Below are positions 49,985 through 60,465 of a stretch of DNA of 64,000 nucleotides, in pieces (the stretch's first letter is position 1; every line of letters begins with the position of its first letter). A model generated the notes under the pieces. It searched no databases, was not told the origin of the DNA, and saw nothing but the letters and a program-made list of their open reading frames with translations. Both the position numbers and the translations under genes were made by a program. This stretch comes from Yersinia thracica. Its GTDB lineage: Bacteria; Pseudomonadota; Gammaproteobacteria; Enterobacterales; Enterobacteriaceae. Where the stretch lies: NCBI RefSeq assembly GCF_902170565.1, contig NZ_CABHXX010000084.1, positions 22,278 to 86,277 of the forward strand. The letters run 5' to 3'.

Positions 49985-51107
49985 ATTACCCCCGCTCAGT
50001 CTCTACATCCATGTTCCCTGGTGTGTGCAGAAATGCCCTTACTGTGACTTTAATTCCCATGCACTGAAAGGCGATGTCCCCCATCAGGAATATGTAGAGC
50101 ACTTGCTAGCGGACCTTGATGCAGATGTGCCTCTGGTCAACGGTCGCGAGATTAGCACCATTTTTATTGGTGGCGGCACACCAAGCTTGCTCAGTGCCGA
50201 GGCTATGCAGCAGTTGCTCGATGGCGTTCGTGCCAGATTGCCACTCGCCATTGATGCTGAAATCACCATGGAAGCCAACCCCGGTGCCGTTGAAGCAGAG
50301 CGTTTCAGCGGCTATCAGCGCGCGGGTATCAATCGCATCTCTATTGGCGTACAAAGCTTTAGCGCTCAGAAGTTAACGCGGTTGGGGCGGATACACGGGC
50401 CGGATGAGGCAAAGCACGCCGCTGAACTGGCGACCTCACTGGAACTGCGCAGTTTTAATCTGGACTTAATGCACGGTTTACCGGATCAATCGCTGGAAGA
50501 GGCGCTGGACGATTTGCGTCAGGCTATTGCATTGAATCCCCCGCATCTGTCTTGGTATCAGTTGACGATTGAGCCAAACACCGGCTTCAGTTCGCGCCCA
50601 CCGACACTGCCAGATGACGATGCGCTGTGGGATATTTTCCAGCAAGGCCACCAGTTACTCAGTGCCGCTGGATATCAGCAATATGAAACCTCGGCCTACG
50701 CCAAACCGGGCTACCAATGTCAGCATAATCTCAACTATTGGCGTTTTGGCGATTATCTGGGGATTGGCTGTGGTGCTCACGGTAAAATCACTTTTAGTGA
50801 TGGGCGGATCTTACGCACCATAAAAACCAAGCATCCCCGTGGTTTTATGCTGGGTAAATATCTGGATAAGCAATATGAAGTTGAAGCCGCTGACCGGCCT
50901 TTTGAGTTCTTTATGAACCGCTTCCGTTTGCTAGAGGCCGCACCGCGCGCGGATTTCACCCATTTCACCGGGTTAGCTGAAAGCACCATTCGCCCGCAGT
51001 TGGATGAAGCATTAGCGAAAGAATATTTAATCGAAACAGAGGAATACTGGCAGATCACCGAGAAAGGAAAGTTATTCCTTAACTCGCTGTTAGAACTGTT
51101 TTTGTAA
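49977..51107 (+). CDS. hemW: Haem chaperone HemW, radical SAM family
   Basis: HemN-like radical SAM protein of 376 residues. The CxxxCxxC cluster motif is Cys16, Cys20, Cys23 in [24 protein letters not shown] and the SAM-binding [16 protein letters not shown] follow. HemW binds haem and is not a coproporphyrinogen oxidase, lacking the HemN-specific features. The ATG at 49977 overlaps the end of rdgB, so translation is coupled; four additional upstream codons (MPCA) are unlikely. Confidence 0.94.
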   Translation: MLKLPPLSLYIHVPWCVQKCPYCDFNSHALKGDVPHQEYVEHLLADLDADVPLVNGREISTIFIGGGTPSLLSAEAMQQLLDGVRARLPLAIDAEITMEANPGAVEAERFSGYQRAGINRISIGVQSFSAQKLTRLGRIHGPDEAKHAAELATSLELRSFNLDLMHGLPDQSLEEALDDLRQAIALNPPHLSWYQLTIEPNTGFSSRPPTLPDDDALWDIFQQGHQLLSAAGYQQYETSAYAKPGYQCQHNLNYWRFGDYLGIGCGAHGKITFSDGRILRTIKTKHPRGFMLGKYLDKQYEVEAADRPFEFFMNRFRLLEAAPRADFTHFTGLAESTIRPQLDEALAKEYLIETEEYWQITEKGKLFLNSLLELFL

Positions 51108-51138
51108 AGCTAATTGAGATTTTATAAAAATAAGTGAG

Positions 51139-51178
51139 AAAAACAGGTTCAGACCGCATTCCCAGTCTGAACCTGCAA
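51139..51178. terminator. Hairpin between convergent hemW and yggN
   Basis: Perfect 11-bp arms CAGGTTCAGAC and GTCTGAACCTG (51144-51154 and 51165-51175). On the minus strand the stem is followed by TTTTTCTC, making it a terminator for yggN, whose 3' UTR then includes the ERIC at 51193-51318. On the plus strand it may also end hemW transcripts. Confidence 0.82.
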
Positions 51179-51192
51179 AATCTGAATCACCC

Positions 51193-51318
51193 TATACCCA
51201 ATAAATCTCGCATTGCAGGTAGGCGGCAACAAAATGAACCCAAGGAGTTGAGATAACTCAATAACTTGGGTAAGTGATAGCAGCCAACAGCCCTGCGCCT
51301 GGAAAGATGACGGGGATA
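51193..51318. repeat. ERIC in the 3' region of yggN
   Basis: A 126-bp element from TATACCCAATAAATCTCGC to AGATGACGGGGATA with a long perfect centre CCAAGGAGTTGAGATAACTC. It abuts the yggN stop codon and lies between it and the terminator, so it would be part of the yggN mRNA. Confidence 0.88.
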
Positions 51319-52059
51319 TTAATTTAATGCTTTGAGTAAATCCTTACGCTGCTGCTCCAGTGTCGTCACGCGCCCACACACCTCGTGCCCGAACTGCTGG
51401 AAATCCTGCTCCTGATTATTCCATTCGTTTTGGATAGCCTGCTGTAAACCACCCAGATTCCCCATAATAGCCTGCAATGGATTATTACCCCCACTGCTGC
51501 TGGTCGCCTGCTTAACGCCCATCTCATTCAGGCTATCTTGCAACACACCGCCCATGCTTTGCTGTACCAGCTGGCGGCCATCTTTTTCGACTTGATCAAT
51601 CGCTTTATGGTGGAAAGTTAAACCGTCGCTGCGCTTCTCAATAATTCGGCTCATCTGTTGCTTAAGCTGGTCACTCAAAGTTGTCAGCCGGTTACGCACA
51701 TTGCTGCTGCTCCCCAATTGCTGAACAATCACTTTATCCAGCGAAACTCGTGCCTTTTCCAAGTGCTGCTGGGCACCATTTTCTATCCACGGCAAATCTT
51801 TGCGCAATGCCGTTTGATAGCGGAAAGCTTGTTGGCGCTGTGCATCGGTCACAGTTAATGTCTTACCATTACGGATAACATCACCGTCAGGCGAAATCTG
51901 TAAATTACCGCTGGCTCCCACCACCTGTACAGATTGCGGGCTGATAATCACATCATCCTGCGGCTTTACACTGCACTGATAATCAGCTTGTGCCTGCCAG
52001 GCAGTCAGCATCAATACCGCTAGCCCCGCCGTTCGTAATGCTTTCATTTTAACTAACAT
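51319..52059 (-). CDS. yggN: DUF2884 family secreted protein YggN
   Basis: Protein of 246 residues with a signal peptide (about 1-22, ending QAQADYQCSV). The rest is helical and rich in Gln; the family blocks RSDGLTFHHKAIDQVE and GGVLQDSLNEMGVKQ match E. coli YggN. Function unknown. The ATG at 52059 has AGGAGT six bases upstream. E. coli has ansB and yggM in this neighbourhood. Confidence 0.88.
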   Translation of the reverse strand: MLVKMKALRTAGLAVLMLTAWQAQADYQCSVKPQDDVIISPQSVQVVGASGNLQISPDGDVIRNGKTLTVTDAQRQQAFRYQTALRKDLPWIENGAQQHLEKARVSLDKVIVQQLGSSSNVRNRLTTLSDQLKQQMSRIIEKRSDGLTFHHKAIDQVEKDGRQLVQQSMGGVLQDSLNEMGVKQATSSSGGNNPLQAIMGNLGGLQQAIQNEWNNQEQDFQQFGHEVCGRVTTLEQQRKDLLKALN

Positions 52060-52113
52060 AAGACTCCTGAGAAGCTGTGCCATTCAGTATTTCTATGGCT
52101 CTATCGCTATTTT

Positions 52114-52239
52114 TACTCGTCATACTTCAAGCTGCATGTGTGTTGGCTACGTTCAATAACCCAAATCACTTACGACAGTAAGCTCATCGGGGTTCTCTCT
52201 CTTGCCGCCTTCCGGCAACTCGAATTATTTAGAGTATAT
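52114..52239. repeat. Inverted ERIC between yggN and glsA
   Basis: About 126 bp, beginning CGTCATACTTCAAGCTGC and ending CTCGAATTATTTAGAGTATA, the reverse complement of the classical element. Core CCAAATCACTTACGACAGTAAGCTC. It lies in the 3' region of the glutaminase gene and the leader of yggN. Confidence 0.92.
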
Positions 52240-52294
52240 AACGTGCTAATCCCCACCCTGCCAGAATTTACTTTAGGTATGAAGGGGAGCTGTC

Positions 52295-53239
52295 CTAAAA
52301 AATGGAGCGGCCAATCCGCTGTGCCAGTAGCTCTAAGGCAGCGGTTCCGGCCAGAGAGTTCCCTGCGTGGTCTAATTCTGGTGACCAAACCGCAATACAC
52401 AACTCATCGGGCACAATGGCAATAATCCCACCACCAACACCGGACTTACCCGGCATCCCCACGCGGAAGGCAAATTCACCGGCTCCATCATACATACCAC
52501 TGGTAATCATCAGAGCATTGATTTGCCGCGCCTGCATCGGTGTAATCAGCGGTTCTTGCCCGCTAATACTGCGCCCCTGATTCGCCAGATAGGCAAAGCA
52601 GCGGACCAGTTCGACACAACTCATGCGCATGGCGCAATAGTGAAAATAGGTCTGAAGTACCGTCAATACATCATTATTGAAATTACCGAAAGACTTCATC
52701 AAATAGGCGATGGCCGCATTCCGATCGGAGTTTTCAAATTCTGATCGCGCGACGCGAGTATCGTAGCTGATGCTATCGTCATTCACTAACTGGCGCACCA
52801 CTTCCAACATTCGTTGTTTCGGCGCGCTAAGGCGGCTTTGCAACATATCGCAGACCACCAGCGCCCCTGGATTAATAAATGGGTTACGCGGTTTACCTTT
52901 TTCTAACTCTAATTGCACCAATGAGTTAAATGGCTGACCAGAGGGTTCTTTGCCAACCCGCTGCCATACTTCCTGTTCCCCATAACGCGATAATGCCAGA
53001 GTCAGACTTAATACTTTTGAAATCGATTGAATAGAGAAGCGCTCATTGGCATCTCCGGCCTGAAATATTGTGCCATCCAACGTACAGACCGCGATACCCA
53101 AGTTATCAGCCGAGACTTCAGCCAAGGCGGGGATATAATCCGCCACTTTCCCCTGACCAATCAGCGGGCGCACCTGCTGCAAGATATCCGCCAGCAAGGC
53201 ATTATCTAAACCTGTTGTCACCCCTAAAGCTGCTGCCAC
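52295..53239 (-). CDS. glsA: Glutaminase
   Basis: Serine-dependent beta-lactamase-fold glutaminase, 314 residues from the chosen start, converting glutamine to glutamate and ammonia. The catalytic Ser-x-x-Lys is in [11 protein letters not shown]; other signatures are [32 protein letters not shown] and [13 protein letters not shown]. It resembles the E. coli YneH (GlsB) type. A GTG at 53239 has GGGAG seven bases before it; an ATG at 53311 would add 24 residues, and the true start is uncertain. Occupies the place of ansB in E. coli. Confidence 0.92.
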   Translation of the reverse strand: MAAALGVTTGLDNALLADILQQVRPLIGQGKVADYIPALAEVSADNLGIAVCTLDGTIFQAGDANERFSIQSISKVLSLTLALSRYGEQEVWQRVGKEPSGQPFNSLVQLELEKGKPRNPFINPGALVVCDMLQSRLSAPKQRMLEVVRQLVNDDSISYDTRVARSEFENSDRNAAIAYLMKSFGNFNNDVLTVLQTYFHYCAMRMSCVELVRCFAYLANQGRSISGQEPLITPMQARQINALMITSGMYDGAGEFAFRVGMPGKSGVGGGIIAIVPDELCIAVWSPELDHAGNSLAGTAALELLAQRIGRSIF

Positions 53240-53292
53240 AATGATGCTCCCAATCAATCTCCAGTAACCGTTTTCGCTAACTGCGCCTGATA

Positions 53293-53325
53293 AAAACAAA
53301 GGCGCCTGCATTAGGCGCCCTTATT
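53293..53325 (-). terminator. Terminator of the trmB-yggL genes
   Basis: Minus-strand stem AGGGCGCCT-AATGC-AGGCGCCTTTGTTTTT, about 25 nt after the yggL stop. Confidence 0.9.
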
Positions 53326-53350
53326 GATTATCTACCGTTAAAACGGAAGA

Positions 53351-53677
53351 TCAATCCCACCAGATATCAAACAGCTCACTGGTTTCTACATCTTTCAATT
53401 TGCGCGCTTCCAGCCATTTAGTCACTAACGCACGGTGTTCATCCGTGCAATGACCAATTTCTTGCAGGCAAATCAGGCCTTCCCACTGCAAATAGCCGCT
53501 GCCATCAAATGCCAGACCGTTTGCTTCAATGACTTCATCAATAAAAGTATCGACAGTTTCGTCAATGACATCAACACTGGTCCCTTCTGGGAAGGTCCAC
53601 TTTACAGAAAAACCTAATTCTTGAAACTCATCGATATGCATTTTTTTGCGCAAACGACGACTACGATTATTAGCCAT
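53351..53677 (-). CDS. yggL: YggL family ribosome-associated protein
   Basis: Protein of 108 residues, DUF469. N-terminus is basic (NNRSRRLRKKMHIDEF) and the rest acidic (TVDTFIDEVIEANGLAFDG). Ends in FDIWWD. Homologues bind 50S ribosomal subunits or affect their assembly. Start overlaps the trmB stop by one base (TAATG). Confidence 0.92.
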   Translation of the reverse strand: MANNRSRRLRKKMHIDEFQELGFSVKWTFPEGTSVDVIDETVDTFIDEVIEANGLAFDGSGYLQWEGLICLQEIGHCTDEHRALVTKWLEARKLKDVETSELFDIWWD

Positions 53678-54396
53678 TATTCTTTCCTCTCAAACATCAG
53701 ATCCCAAACGCCATGTCCCAAGCGCTGGCCACGTAATTCAAATTTTGTCAGCGGGCGCGAGTCCGGACGAGGCACATAATCATTCTGCTCTGACAGGTTG
53801 TGGTACCCGTTCGCACCTGACATAACCTCCAGCATATGTTCTGCATAATGCTGCCAGTCGGTCGCCATATGGAACACGCCGCCCACTTTTAATTTACTTT
53901 TTACCAATTCGACAAAAGGTGCCTGCACGATACGACGTTTATTATGGCGTGCTTTGTGCCATGGGTCTGGGAAAAACAACTGAACCATGTCCAATGATGC
54001 ATCCGGGATCATATTTTCCAGCACTTCGACCGCATCATGGCACATAACCCGCAGGTTATTCAGGCCAGCTTCATGCGCTGAGCCCAAGCAAGCCCCCACG
54101 CCCGGAGAGTGTACTTCTATTCCCAGAAAATTCTGTTGCGGATTACTGGCCGCCATAGTGACCAGCGAAGTTCCCATACCAAAGCCGATTTCCAATACTA
54201 CTGGCGCTTCACGGCCAAATAAGGCAGCTAAATCAACAGGGGTTGGCTGATATTCCACGCCCATCACCGGCCAGTAGTTATCAAGCGCCAGTTGTTGGCC
54301 TTTGGTCAGGCGCCCCTGACGGCGGACAAAACTACGAATACGGCGCATAGCGCGACCGTTTTCATCAAATTCCGGAGATATGACGTCATTTATCAT
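53677..54396 (-). CDS. trmB: tRNA (guanine-N7)-methyltransferase
   Basis: SAM-dependent enzyme of 239 residues forming m7G46 in tRNA. SAM motif [16 protein letters not shown], then [15 protein letters not shown] and the family signature [18 protein letters not shown]. The open frame extends 26 codons upstream, but [15 protein letters not shown] at 54396 is the family start. Coupled to yggL and divergent from mutY. Confidence 0.96.
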   Translation of the reverse strand: MINDVISPEFDENGRAMRRIRSFVRRQGRLTKGQQLALDNYWPVMGVEYQPTPVDLAALFGREAPVVLEIGFGMGTSLVTMAASNPQQNFLGIEVHSPGVGACLGSAHEAGLNNLRVMCHDAVEVLENMIPDASLDMVQLFFPDPWHKARHNKRRIVQAPFVELVKSKLKVGGVFHMATDWQHYAEHMLEVMSGANGYHNLSEQNDYVPRPDSRPLTKFELRGQRLGHGVWDLMFERKE

Positions 54397-54523
54397 GGTG
54401 CTTTCTGTCTGTTGGTTGCGTATACGAACGCGCATTATGCAAAGATACGCCAGTTTATCAACTCTGGCGGTCATAAGTACAAAATTAAGCTGTAAATAAC
54501 AGATTAATGCCCAAACTGGCTAA

Positions 54524-54690
<167 letters not shown>

Positions 54691-54762
54691 GTTTACAGTC
54701 TGAGGAGTCTATGCTGCAATCCAGCCCTAATTTATTTCTCTGTCGGATATCGATACCTGCTT

Positions 54763-55839
54763 ATGATGCAAGCGCAACAATTCGCGCACGTGGTACTTGA
54801 GTGGTACCAAAGCTTTGGCCGCAAAACATTGCCATGGCAATTGGATAAAACACCTTATCAAGTCTGGCTATCAGAAGTGATGTTGCAACAAACGCAGGTT
54901 GCGACCGTCATTCCTTATTTCCAACGTTTTATGCTGCGCTTCCCTGATATCCGTGCTTTGGCGGCAGCCCCGCTGGACGAAGTTTTGCATTTGTGGACTG
55001 GGTTGGGTTATTACGCCCGCGCCAGAAACCTGCATAAAGCCGCCCAGATTGTTGTTGAACGCCATCAGGGCGAATTTCCCACGAATTTTGACGACATACT
55101 CGCACTGCCCGGTATTGGCCGCTCCACTGCGGGTGCTATTTTATCACTCTCTTTGGGGCAACATTTCCCCATTTTAGACGGTAATGTGAAGCGAGTTCTG
55201 GCTCGTTGCTATGCCGTTGAGGGATGGCCGGGTAAAAAAGAGGTCGAAGGGCGACTGTGGCAAATCAGTGAAGATGTCACCCCCGCCAAGGGAGTGGGCC
55301 AGTTTAATCAGGCCATGATGGATTTAGGCGCAATTGTATGCACCCGTTCAAAGCCCAAATGCGAACTTTGCCCACTGAATATGGGGTGTCTTGCTTATGC
55401 CAACCATAGCTGGACACGCTATCCGGGTAAAAAACCCAAACAAACAATACCGGAAAAAACAGCCTATTTTCTGTTACTGCAAAACGGTTCTCAGGTGTGG
55501 CTCGAACAGCGGCCTCCTGTGGGATTATGGGGCGGATTATTTTGTTTCCCGCAATTTGCTGAACAAGAGAGTCTGGATAGTTGGTTACAACAACGTGGCA
55601 TGGCCGCCAGCGAGTTGCAGCAGTTAACTGCTTTTCGTCATACCTTCAGCCACTTTCATCTGGATATTGTCCCCATGTGGCTGAATACTGCATCAGGGCG
55701 TGGATGCATGGATGATGGGGCGGGTCTCTGGTATAACTTAGCACAGCCACCGTCGGTAGGATTGGCCGCCCCCGTTGAGCGCTTATTACTTCAGTTAGCA
55801 AAAGAAGAGTTAACAAAAGAAAAGTTAGCAAAACAATAA
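54763..55839 (+). CDS. mutY: Adenine DNA glycosylase MutY
   Basis: DNA repair glycosylase of 358 residues that removes A paired with 8-oxoG. HhH motif [15 protein letters not shown], catalytic Asp in [15 protein letters not shown], and the [4Fe-4S] ligands in [17 protein letters not shown] (C-x6-C-x2-C-x5-C). A NUDIX-like C-terminal domain recognises 8-oxoG. The start is MMQAQQF (54763) or the next ATG. The C-terminus is extended by a 5-residue repeat [14 protein letters not shown], absent in E. coli. Followed by yggX and mltC. Confidence 0.95.
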   Translation: MMQAQQFAHVVLEWYQSFGRKTLPWQLDKTPYQVWLSEVMLQQTQVATVIPYFQRFMLRFPDIRALAAAPLDEVLHLWTGLGYYARARNLHKAAQIVVERHQGEFPTNFDDILALPGIGRSTAGAILSLSLGQHFPILDGNVKRVLARCYAVEGWPGKKEVEGRLWQISEDVTPAKGVGQFNQAMMDLGAIVCTRSKPKCELCPLNMGCLAYANHSWTRYPGKKPKQTIPEKTAYFLLLQNGSQVWLEQRPPVGLWGGLFCFPQFAEQESLDSWLQQRGMAASELQQLTAFRHTFSHFHLDIVPMWLNTASGRGCMDDGAGLWYNLAQPPSVGLAAPVERLLLQLAKEELTKEKLAKQ

Positions 55840-55902
55840 TGGACAGCACCGCCGTCTACCCAAATAGCTGTATTTGACGATAGTCATCAAAGAGGATTTA
55901 GC

Positions 55903-56175
55903 ATGAGCAGAACGATTTTTTGCACGTTTTTAAAAAAGGATGCTGAGGGGCAAGATTTTCAGCTGTATCCGGGCGAAATCGGCAAACGTATCTATAACGA
56001 AATCTCAAAAGAAGCTTGGTCACAATGGATAACTAAACAAACCATGCTGATTAATGAGAAGAAGCTCAGCATGATGAATGTAGAAGACCGAAAATTGCTG
56101 GAACAAGAAATGGTCAATTTCCTGTTCGAAGGGCAGGATGTTCATATTGAAGGTTATACTCCACCGAGTCAGTAA
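55903..56175 (+). CDS. yggX: Iron-trafficking protein YggX
   Basis: Protein of 90 residues linked to Fe(II) handling and protection of Fe-S clusters from oxidation. Starts [19 protein letters not shown] with conserved Cys7, and has [17 protein letters not shown]. Ribosome site AGAGGA. Between mutY and mltC, as in E. coli. Confidence 0.95.
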   Translation: MSRTIFCTFLKKDAEGQDFQLYPGEIGKRIYNEISKEAWSQWITKQTMLINEKKLSMMNVEDRKLLEQEMVNFLFEGQDVHIEGYTPPSQ

Positions 56176-56182
56176 CCTATTA

Positions 56183-56212
56183 CGGGGCCTACGTTGGCCC
56201 CGCTGTTATTTA
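56183..56212 (+). terminator. Hairpin after yggX
   Basis: CGGGGCC-TACGTT-GGCCCCG followed by CTGTTATTTATT. Perfect 7-bp GC stem; the T-run is interrupted, so termination may be partial before mltC. Confidence 0.55.
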
Positions 56213-56254
56213 TTCCCTAACGGGGACATTCCTCATCAAGATATGGCTTGTAAG

Positions 56255-57331
56255 ATGAAGAAAATTTTAGCTTTGTTGGTCATTGCACCATTGTTAGTGT
56301 CTTGTTCAGGCAATAAAAATCAGCCAGAAAACGAAGTCTTTGTCAAAGACACCAACGGTTTTGAAATTTTAATGGGCCAATTTGCCCATAACATTGAAAA
56401 TATTTGGGGATTAAAAGAAGTCTTAATCGCGGGCCCAAAAGATTACGTTAAGTATACGGATCAATATCAAACCCGCAGCCATATCAACTTTGATGCTGGT
56501 ACCATTACAGTTGAAACTATTGCCACGACTGATCCGGCGGCTCACTTACGTCAGGCGATTATTACCACGTTATTAATGGGCGATGATCCTGGCTCGATCG
56601 ACCTCTATTCTGATGCTAATGATATCCAGATTAGTAAAGAACCCTTCCTCTATGGGCAGGTACTAGATAACAACGGCGAGCCTATTCGTTGGGAATGGCG
56701 AGCTGCACATTTTGCTGATTATTTACTGCAAAATAAAATGCAAAAACGCACCTCTGGTTTGCATGTTATCTGGTCGGTAACCTTGCAATTAGTGCCGAAC
56801 CATCTGGATAAACGCGCACATAAATATCTGCCACTGGTGCGGCAATCGGCTGAGCGCTATGGCGTAGAAGAGTCATTAATTCTGGCTATTATGCAAACTG
56901 AATCAAGCTTTAACCCCTATGCGGTTAGTGGCTCTGATGCACTCGGCCTGATGCAGGTTGTTCAGCATACTGCTGGGCGGGATGTCTACAAACTGAAAGG
57001 TAAAAGTGGTCAGCCGAGCCGCAGTTATCTGTTTGATCCTGCTAATAATATTGATGCTGGCACAGCCTATCTATCTATTCTGCAAAATACCTATTTGGGC
57101 GGTATTCAAAATGCCACCTCGCGGCGTTATGCAGTTATTACCTCCTATAATGGCGGTGCAGGCAGTGTGTTACGGGTATTCTCTAGCGACAAAAACCAAG
57201 CGGTTAATATTATTAATAGTATGGCTCCGGGCGATGTATTCCAAACGCTAACCACCAAACACCCATCCGGTGAATCTCGCCGCTATCTGGTGAAAGTGAA
57301 TAGCGCGCAGAAGAGCTACCGCCGCCACTAA
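56255..57331 (+). CDS. mltC: Membrane-bound lytic transglycosylase C
   Basis: Lipoprotein murein transglycosylase of 358 residues. Lipobox LLVSC with Cys17; catalytic Glu in [23 protein letters not shown]. The N-terminal DUF3393-type domain begins [17 protein letters not shown]. It cleaves peptidoglycan between MurNAc and GlcNAc to form anhydro ends. The ATG at 56255 gives the family start [14 protein letters not shown]; an in-frame ATG at 56243 is possible. Confidence 0.95.
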   Translation: MKKILALLVIAPLLVSCSGNKNQPENEVFVKDTNGFEILMGQFAHNIENIWGLKEVLIAGPKDYVKYTDQYQTRSHINFDAGTITVETIATTDPAAHLRQAIITTLLMGDDPGSIDLYSDANDIQISKEPFLYGQVLDNNGEPIRWEWRAAHFADYLLQNKMQKRTSGLHVIWSVTLQLVPNHLDKRAHKYLPLVRQSAERYGVEESLILAIMQTESSFNPYAVSGSDALGLMQVVQHTAGRDVYKLKGKSGQPSRSYLFDPANNIDAGTAYLSILQNTYLGGIQNATSRRYAVITSYNGGAGSVLRVFSSDKNQAVNIINSMAPGDVFQTLTTKHPSGESRRYLVKVNSAQKSYRRH

Positions 57332-57344
57332 TTGTAATGGGTAT

Positions 57345-57373
57345 AAAGGGCACAATTCGCTGTGCCCTTTTTT
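57345..57373 (+). terminator. Terminator of mltC
   Basis: AAAGGGCACA-ATTCGC-TGTGCCCTTTTTT, 13 nt past the mltC stop. Confidence 0.93.
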
Positions 57374-57488
57374 ATGGCTAAAATTGTGATCAACTGATAA
57401 CTGCGCGCACTTGAATAACAACTATTCGTAATAAAACGTTTATAGTATTGATCATTAATTTCTTAACTACTGCTGGTAGATTGAACAA

Positions 57489-58238
57489 ATGGACTTTGGA
57501 CTTACCGTTTTCGAAATGGTGGTAATCTTCTCCACCATGGTCATTGCCTATATTATTTTTGGTATTACTGGCTTTGGTTCCGCGTTAATTGCCAGTCCAG
57601 TTTTAGCACTATTCATCCCCGTAGCAAAAATTGTCCCATTGTTAGCTATTGTCGATATGGTTGCTGCAATCACCAACGTAGCACGTCATAGCCGCCATGC
57701 AGATATTACAGAGCTTAAGCGCTTGGTCCCATTGATGATTATTGGGAGCCTAATAGGCGCTACAGTACTGCTACGAACCCGCCCGGATATTTTGTTATTA
57801 GCATTGGGAATATTTGTTATTTTATATGCAATTTACTCTCTCAGTCGGCGTAAACCGCAAGGGCAATTCAAACCCGCTGCCGCTATTCCTTTTGGCTTAA
57901 TTGGCGGTATCTTCAGTGCATTATTTGGCAGTGGCGGGTTTATATATGCTATTTACTTATCCGGACGGATAGCCAGCAAAGATAATTTACGGATTACACA
58001 GACAACACTTATCGGTCTAAGCACCTTAACCCGAGTGATTTTATTTGCTCTGGCCGGAGTCTATATGGATCTGTCGATATTGTGGATGGTATTACTGTTA
58101 GCTCCGGGGATGCTGGTCGGATTGGCGATTGCCAATAAAATCAGCTTAGGGATCAGCCGCGAACAACTGATTAGAATCATAAATATCTTACTGCTGATTT
58201 CCGGTACTGCTTTGTTGATTCGCTATTTCGCTTACTGA
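57489..58238 (+). CDS. TSUP (TauE/SafE) family membrane permease
   Basis: Membrane protein of 249 residues with about eight hydrophobic segments in two repeats; the repeat signature is GITGFGSALIASPVLALF near the start and LFGSGGFIYAIYLSGR in the middle. Members export sulfite, sulfoacetate or other organic anions; the substrate here is unknown. Occupies the place of nupG in E. coli. Confidence 0.85.
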   Translation: MDFGLTVFEMVVIFSTMVIAYIIFGITGFGSALIASPVLALFIPVAKIVPLLAIVDMVAAITNVARHSRHADITELKRLVPLMIIGSLIGATVLLRTRPDILLLALGIFVILYAIYSLSRRKPQGQFKPAAAIPFGLIGGIFSALFGSGGFIYAIYLSGRIASKDNLRITQTTLIGLSTLTRVILFALAGVYMDLSILWMVLLLAPGMLVGLAIANKISLGISREQLIRIINILLLISGTALLIRYFAY

Positions 58239-58265
58239 TTATCCTGATAGAGATAAGCTATAGTG

Positions 58266-58297
58266 TGACAGCCGATATTCTCGGCTGTCTTCTGTTT
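58266..58297 (+). terminator. Terminator of the TSUP gene
   Basis: GACAGCCGA-TATTC-TCGGCTGTC followed by TTCTGTTTT, 28 nt after the stop. On the minus strand the U-run is missing, so it is less likely to end speC. Confidence 0.82.
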
Positions 58298-58302
58298 TCA
58301 AA

Positions 58303-60465
58303 TTACTGAGTAATGACATAACCAAAAATACGTCGCCATTCTACATCACCTTTCTCAATATAAACGCCCTGCAATTCCGGGGAGAAGCCCGGCAATAAAT
58401 TGATGCCTTCTTCTAGCGCCAGGAAATAACGCTGCACTGCCCCACCCCATATTTCACCGGGCACAACACATAATACGCCCGGTGGATAAGGCAAAGCCCC
58501 TTCTGCAGCAATACGCCCTTCTGCCTCAGCTATAGGAATCAATTCAATATTATCGCGGACAAACTGAATATTGGCATCCTGCGGGTTCATCACGACCGGT
58601 GGGAAACTGGCTTTACGGAACATATCCTTTTGCAACTGTTTAACGTCATGACTGACATATAAGTTATGCATCTCTTGGCATAACTGGCGCAAAGTATAGC
58701 CACGATAGCGCTCTTCATTCTTACGATATATCGTCGGTAATACATCACACAACAGCGCATTTTGCTCAATATAGCGCTCAAATTGGGCTAACATATCAAC
58801 CAGATGAGCCATTTTGGCTAGGTTTTCAGCCGGTGTCAGCAGGAATAGGATCGAATTTAGATCGCATTTTTCCGGCACAATACCATTTTCACGTAGGAAA
58901 GTTGCCAGTATCGCTGCTGGCACACCAAATTGAGTATATTGCCCGCTGTTAGCATCAATACCCGGCGTTGTTAGCAATAATTTGCAAGGATCGACTAGAT
59001 ATTGATCTTGATTATAGCCTTCAAATCCATGCCAGCGCTCATTAGGTACAAAATTAAAGAAGCGGGCATCATTAGCAATAATCTCTGTATCGTAATCCTG
59101 CCAATTCTTACCCCCTACAGTGGGTGGAATGAATGGCCGTAACATTGAGCAGCGCTCTAATAATAATTTACGGGCCTCGATACCGAGCTTTACACAATCC
59201 ATCCACATGCGGCGGCCACTGTCGCCGGAATGTATTTTGGCATTCACATCTAACGCGGCGAATAAAGGGTAAAATGGGCTGGTTGATGCATGCAGCATAA
59301 ACGCATTGTTAAAACGCTTATGGTTACAGTGGCGTTTTTGCCCTTTTATATGGTTATCTTTTTTATGCACTTGCGAAGTCTGCGAAAAACCAGCCTGCTG
59401 CTTATGCACTGACTGAGTCACAATAATCCCAGGGTCATTTTCATTTAACTCTAGCAATAGTGGCGAGAAATCCTTCATCATCGGAATAAATTGCTCATAA
59501 CCGACCCACGCAGAATCAAACAAAATGTAATCACATAAATGACCAATACTATCAACCACCTGACGAGCGTTATACACAGTGCCATCATAAGTGCCTAACT
59601 GAATGATCGCCAATCTAAATGGCCGCGCATCATTCACACGTTCAGGGGCTACTTCAGCGAGTTGCTGACGTAAATAATGCTCATCAAAACAGTGCGCATC
59701 GATGCCGCCAATAAATCCAAATGGATTACGAGCAGTTTCTAAATAGACTGGCGTCGCCCCCGCTTGAATCAGTGCGCCATGATGGTTAGATTTATGGTTA
59801 TTTCTATCAAATAACACTAAATCACCACGGGTCAATAAAGCATTAGTAACCACTTTGTTGGCCGACGAAGTCCCATTCAATACAAAATAGGTTTTATCTG
59901 CATTAAAGACCTTAGCCGCATATTTTTGTGCATCTTTTGCCGCACCTTCATGGATAAGCAAGTCACCCAATTTGACATCGGCGTTACACATATCTGACCG
60001 GAAAATCGTCTCACCATAGAATTCAAAAAATTGACGGCCAGCAGGGTGCTTACGGAAAAATTCACCACCTTGGTGCCCTGGACAAGCAAAGGTTGAATTT
60101 TTCATCTCGACATATTTCTTTAATGTTGAGAAAAAAGGCGGTAACAGATTTTTTTGATATTCGCTGGCAGCAGCCTCAACCTGAGCATTGTAAAACGCTT
60201 TATTTGCCTCACCGAGGGTGATGATACCCTTAATAAGGGGCAAATAATCCGCAGAAACCGTCTGTTCTGCCGTAACAGCAATAAAAGTAGGAATAGCAAA
60301 ACCCAAATCATTGAGCTTCGACAATATACCGGCACTCGCATCTTCCACCGACATCACCACCGCGGCAACATCTGTGAAATCGGTCTGATTGAGGTATACC
60401 ACTCCCCGCTGACTTTCTACATAAGAAGCCAAACGAGCACTTGTTGCTATTTTTAACTGTGTCAT
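58303..60465 (-). CDS. speC: Ornithine decarboxylase
   Basis: PLP enzyme of fold I, 720 residues, making putrescine from ornithine. Domains: N-terminal wing, then PLP domain with FLVLNGTSSANKVV, DRNNHKSNHHG, and PLP Lys in VTQSVHKQQAGFSQTSQ; C-terminal EGRIAAEGALPYPPGVLCVVPG. The ATG at 60465 gives MTQLKIATSARLASY. The position next to mltC and tRNA-Phe is that of E. coli speC, but the N-terminus and several blocks (YLPLIKG, HQGGEFFRKHPAG, YLETARNPFG) read closer to inducible SpeF. A 330-nt leader with a small ORF precedes it. Confidence 0.94.
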   Translation of the reverse strand: MTQLKIATSARLASYVESQRGVVYLNQTDFTDVAAVVMSVEDASAGILSKLNDLGFAIPTFIAVTAEQTVSADYLPLIKGIITLGEANKAFYNAQVEAAASEYQKNLLPPFFSTLKKYVEMKNSTFACPGHQGGEFFRKHPAGRQFFEFYGETIFRSDMCNADVKLGDLLIHEGAAKDAQKYAAKVFNADKTYFVLNGTSSANKVVTNALLTRGDLVLFDRNNHKSNHHGALIQAGATPVYLETARNPFGFIGGIDAHCFDEHYLRQQLAEVAPERVNDARPFRLAIIQLGTYDGTVYNARQVVDSIGHLCDYILFDSAWVGYEQFIPMMKDFSPLLLELNENDPGIIVTQSVHKQQAGFSQTSQVHKKDNHIKGQKRHCNHKRFNNAFMLHASTSPFYPLFAALDVNAKIHSGDSGRRMWMDCVKLGIEARKLLLERCSMLRPFIPPTVGGKNWQDYDTEIIANDARFFNFVPNERWHGFEGYNQDQYLVDPCKLLLTTPGIDANSGQYTQFGVPAAILATFLRENGIVPEKCDLNSILFLLTPAENLAKMAHLVDMLAQFERYIEQNALLCDVLPTIYRKNEERYRGYTLRQLCQEMHNLYVSHDVKQLQKDMFRKASFPPVVMNPQDANIQFVRDNIELIPIAEAEGRIAAEGALPYPPGVLCVVPGEIWGGAVQRYFLALEEGINLLPGFSPELQGVYIEKGDVEWRRIFGYVITQ

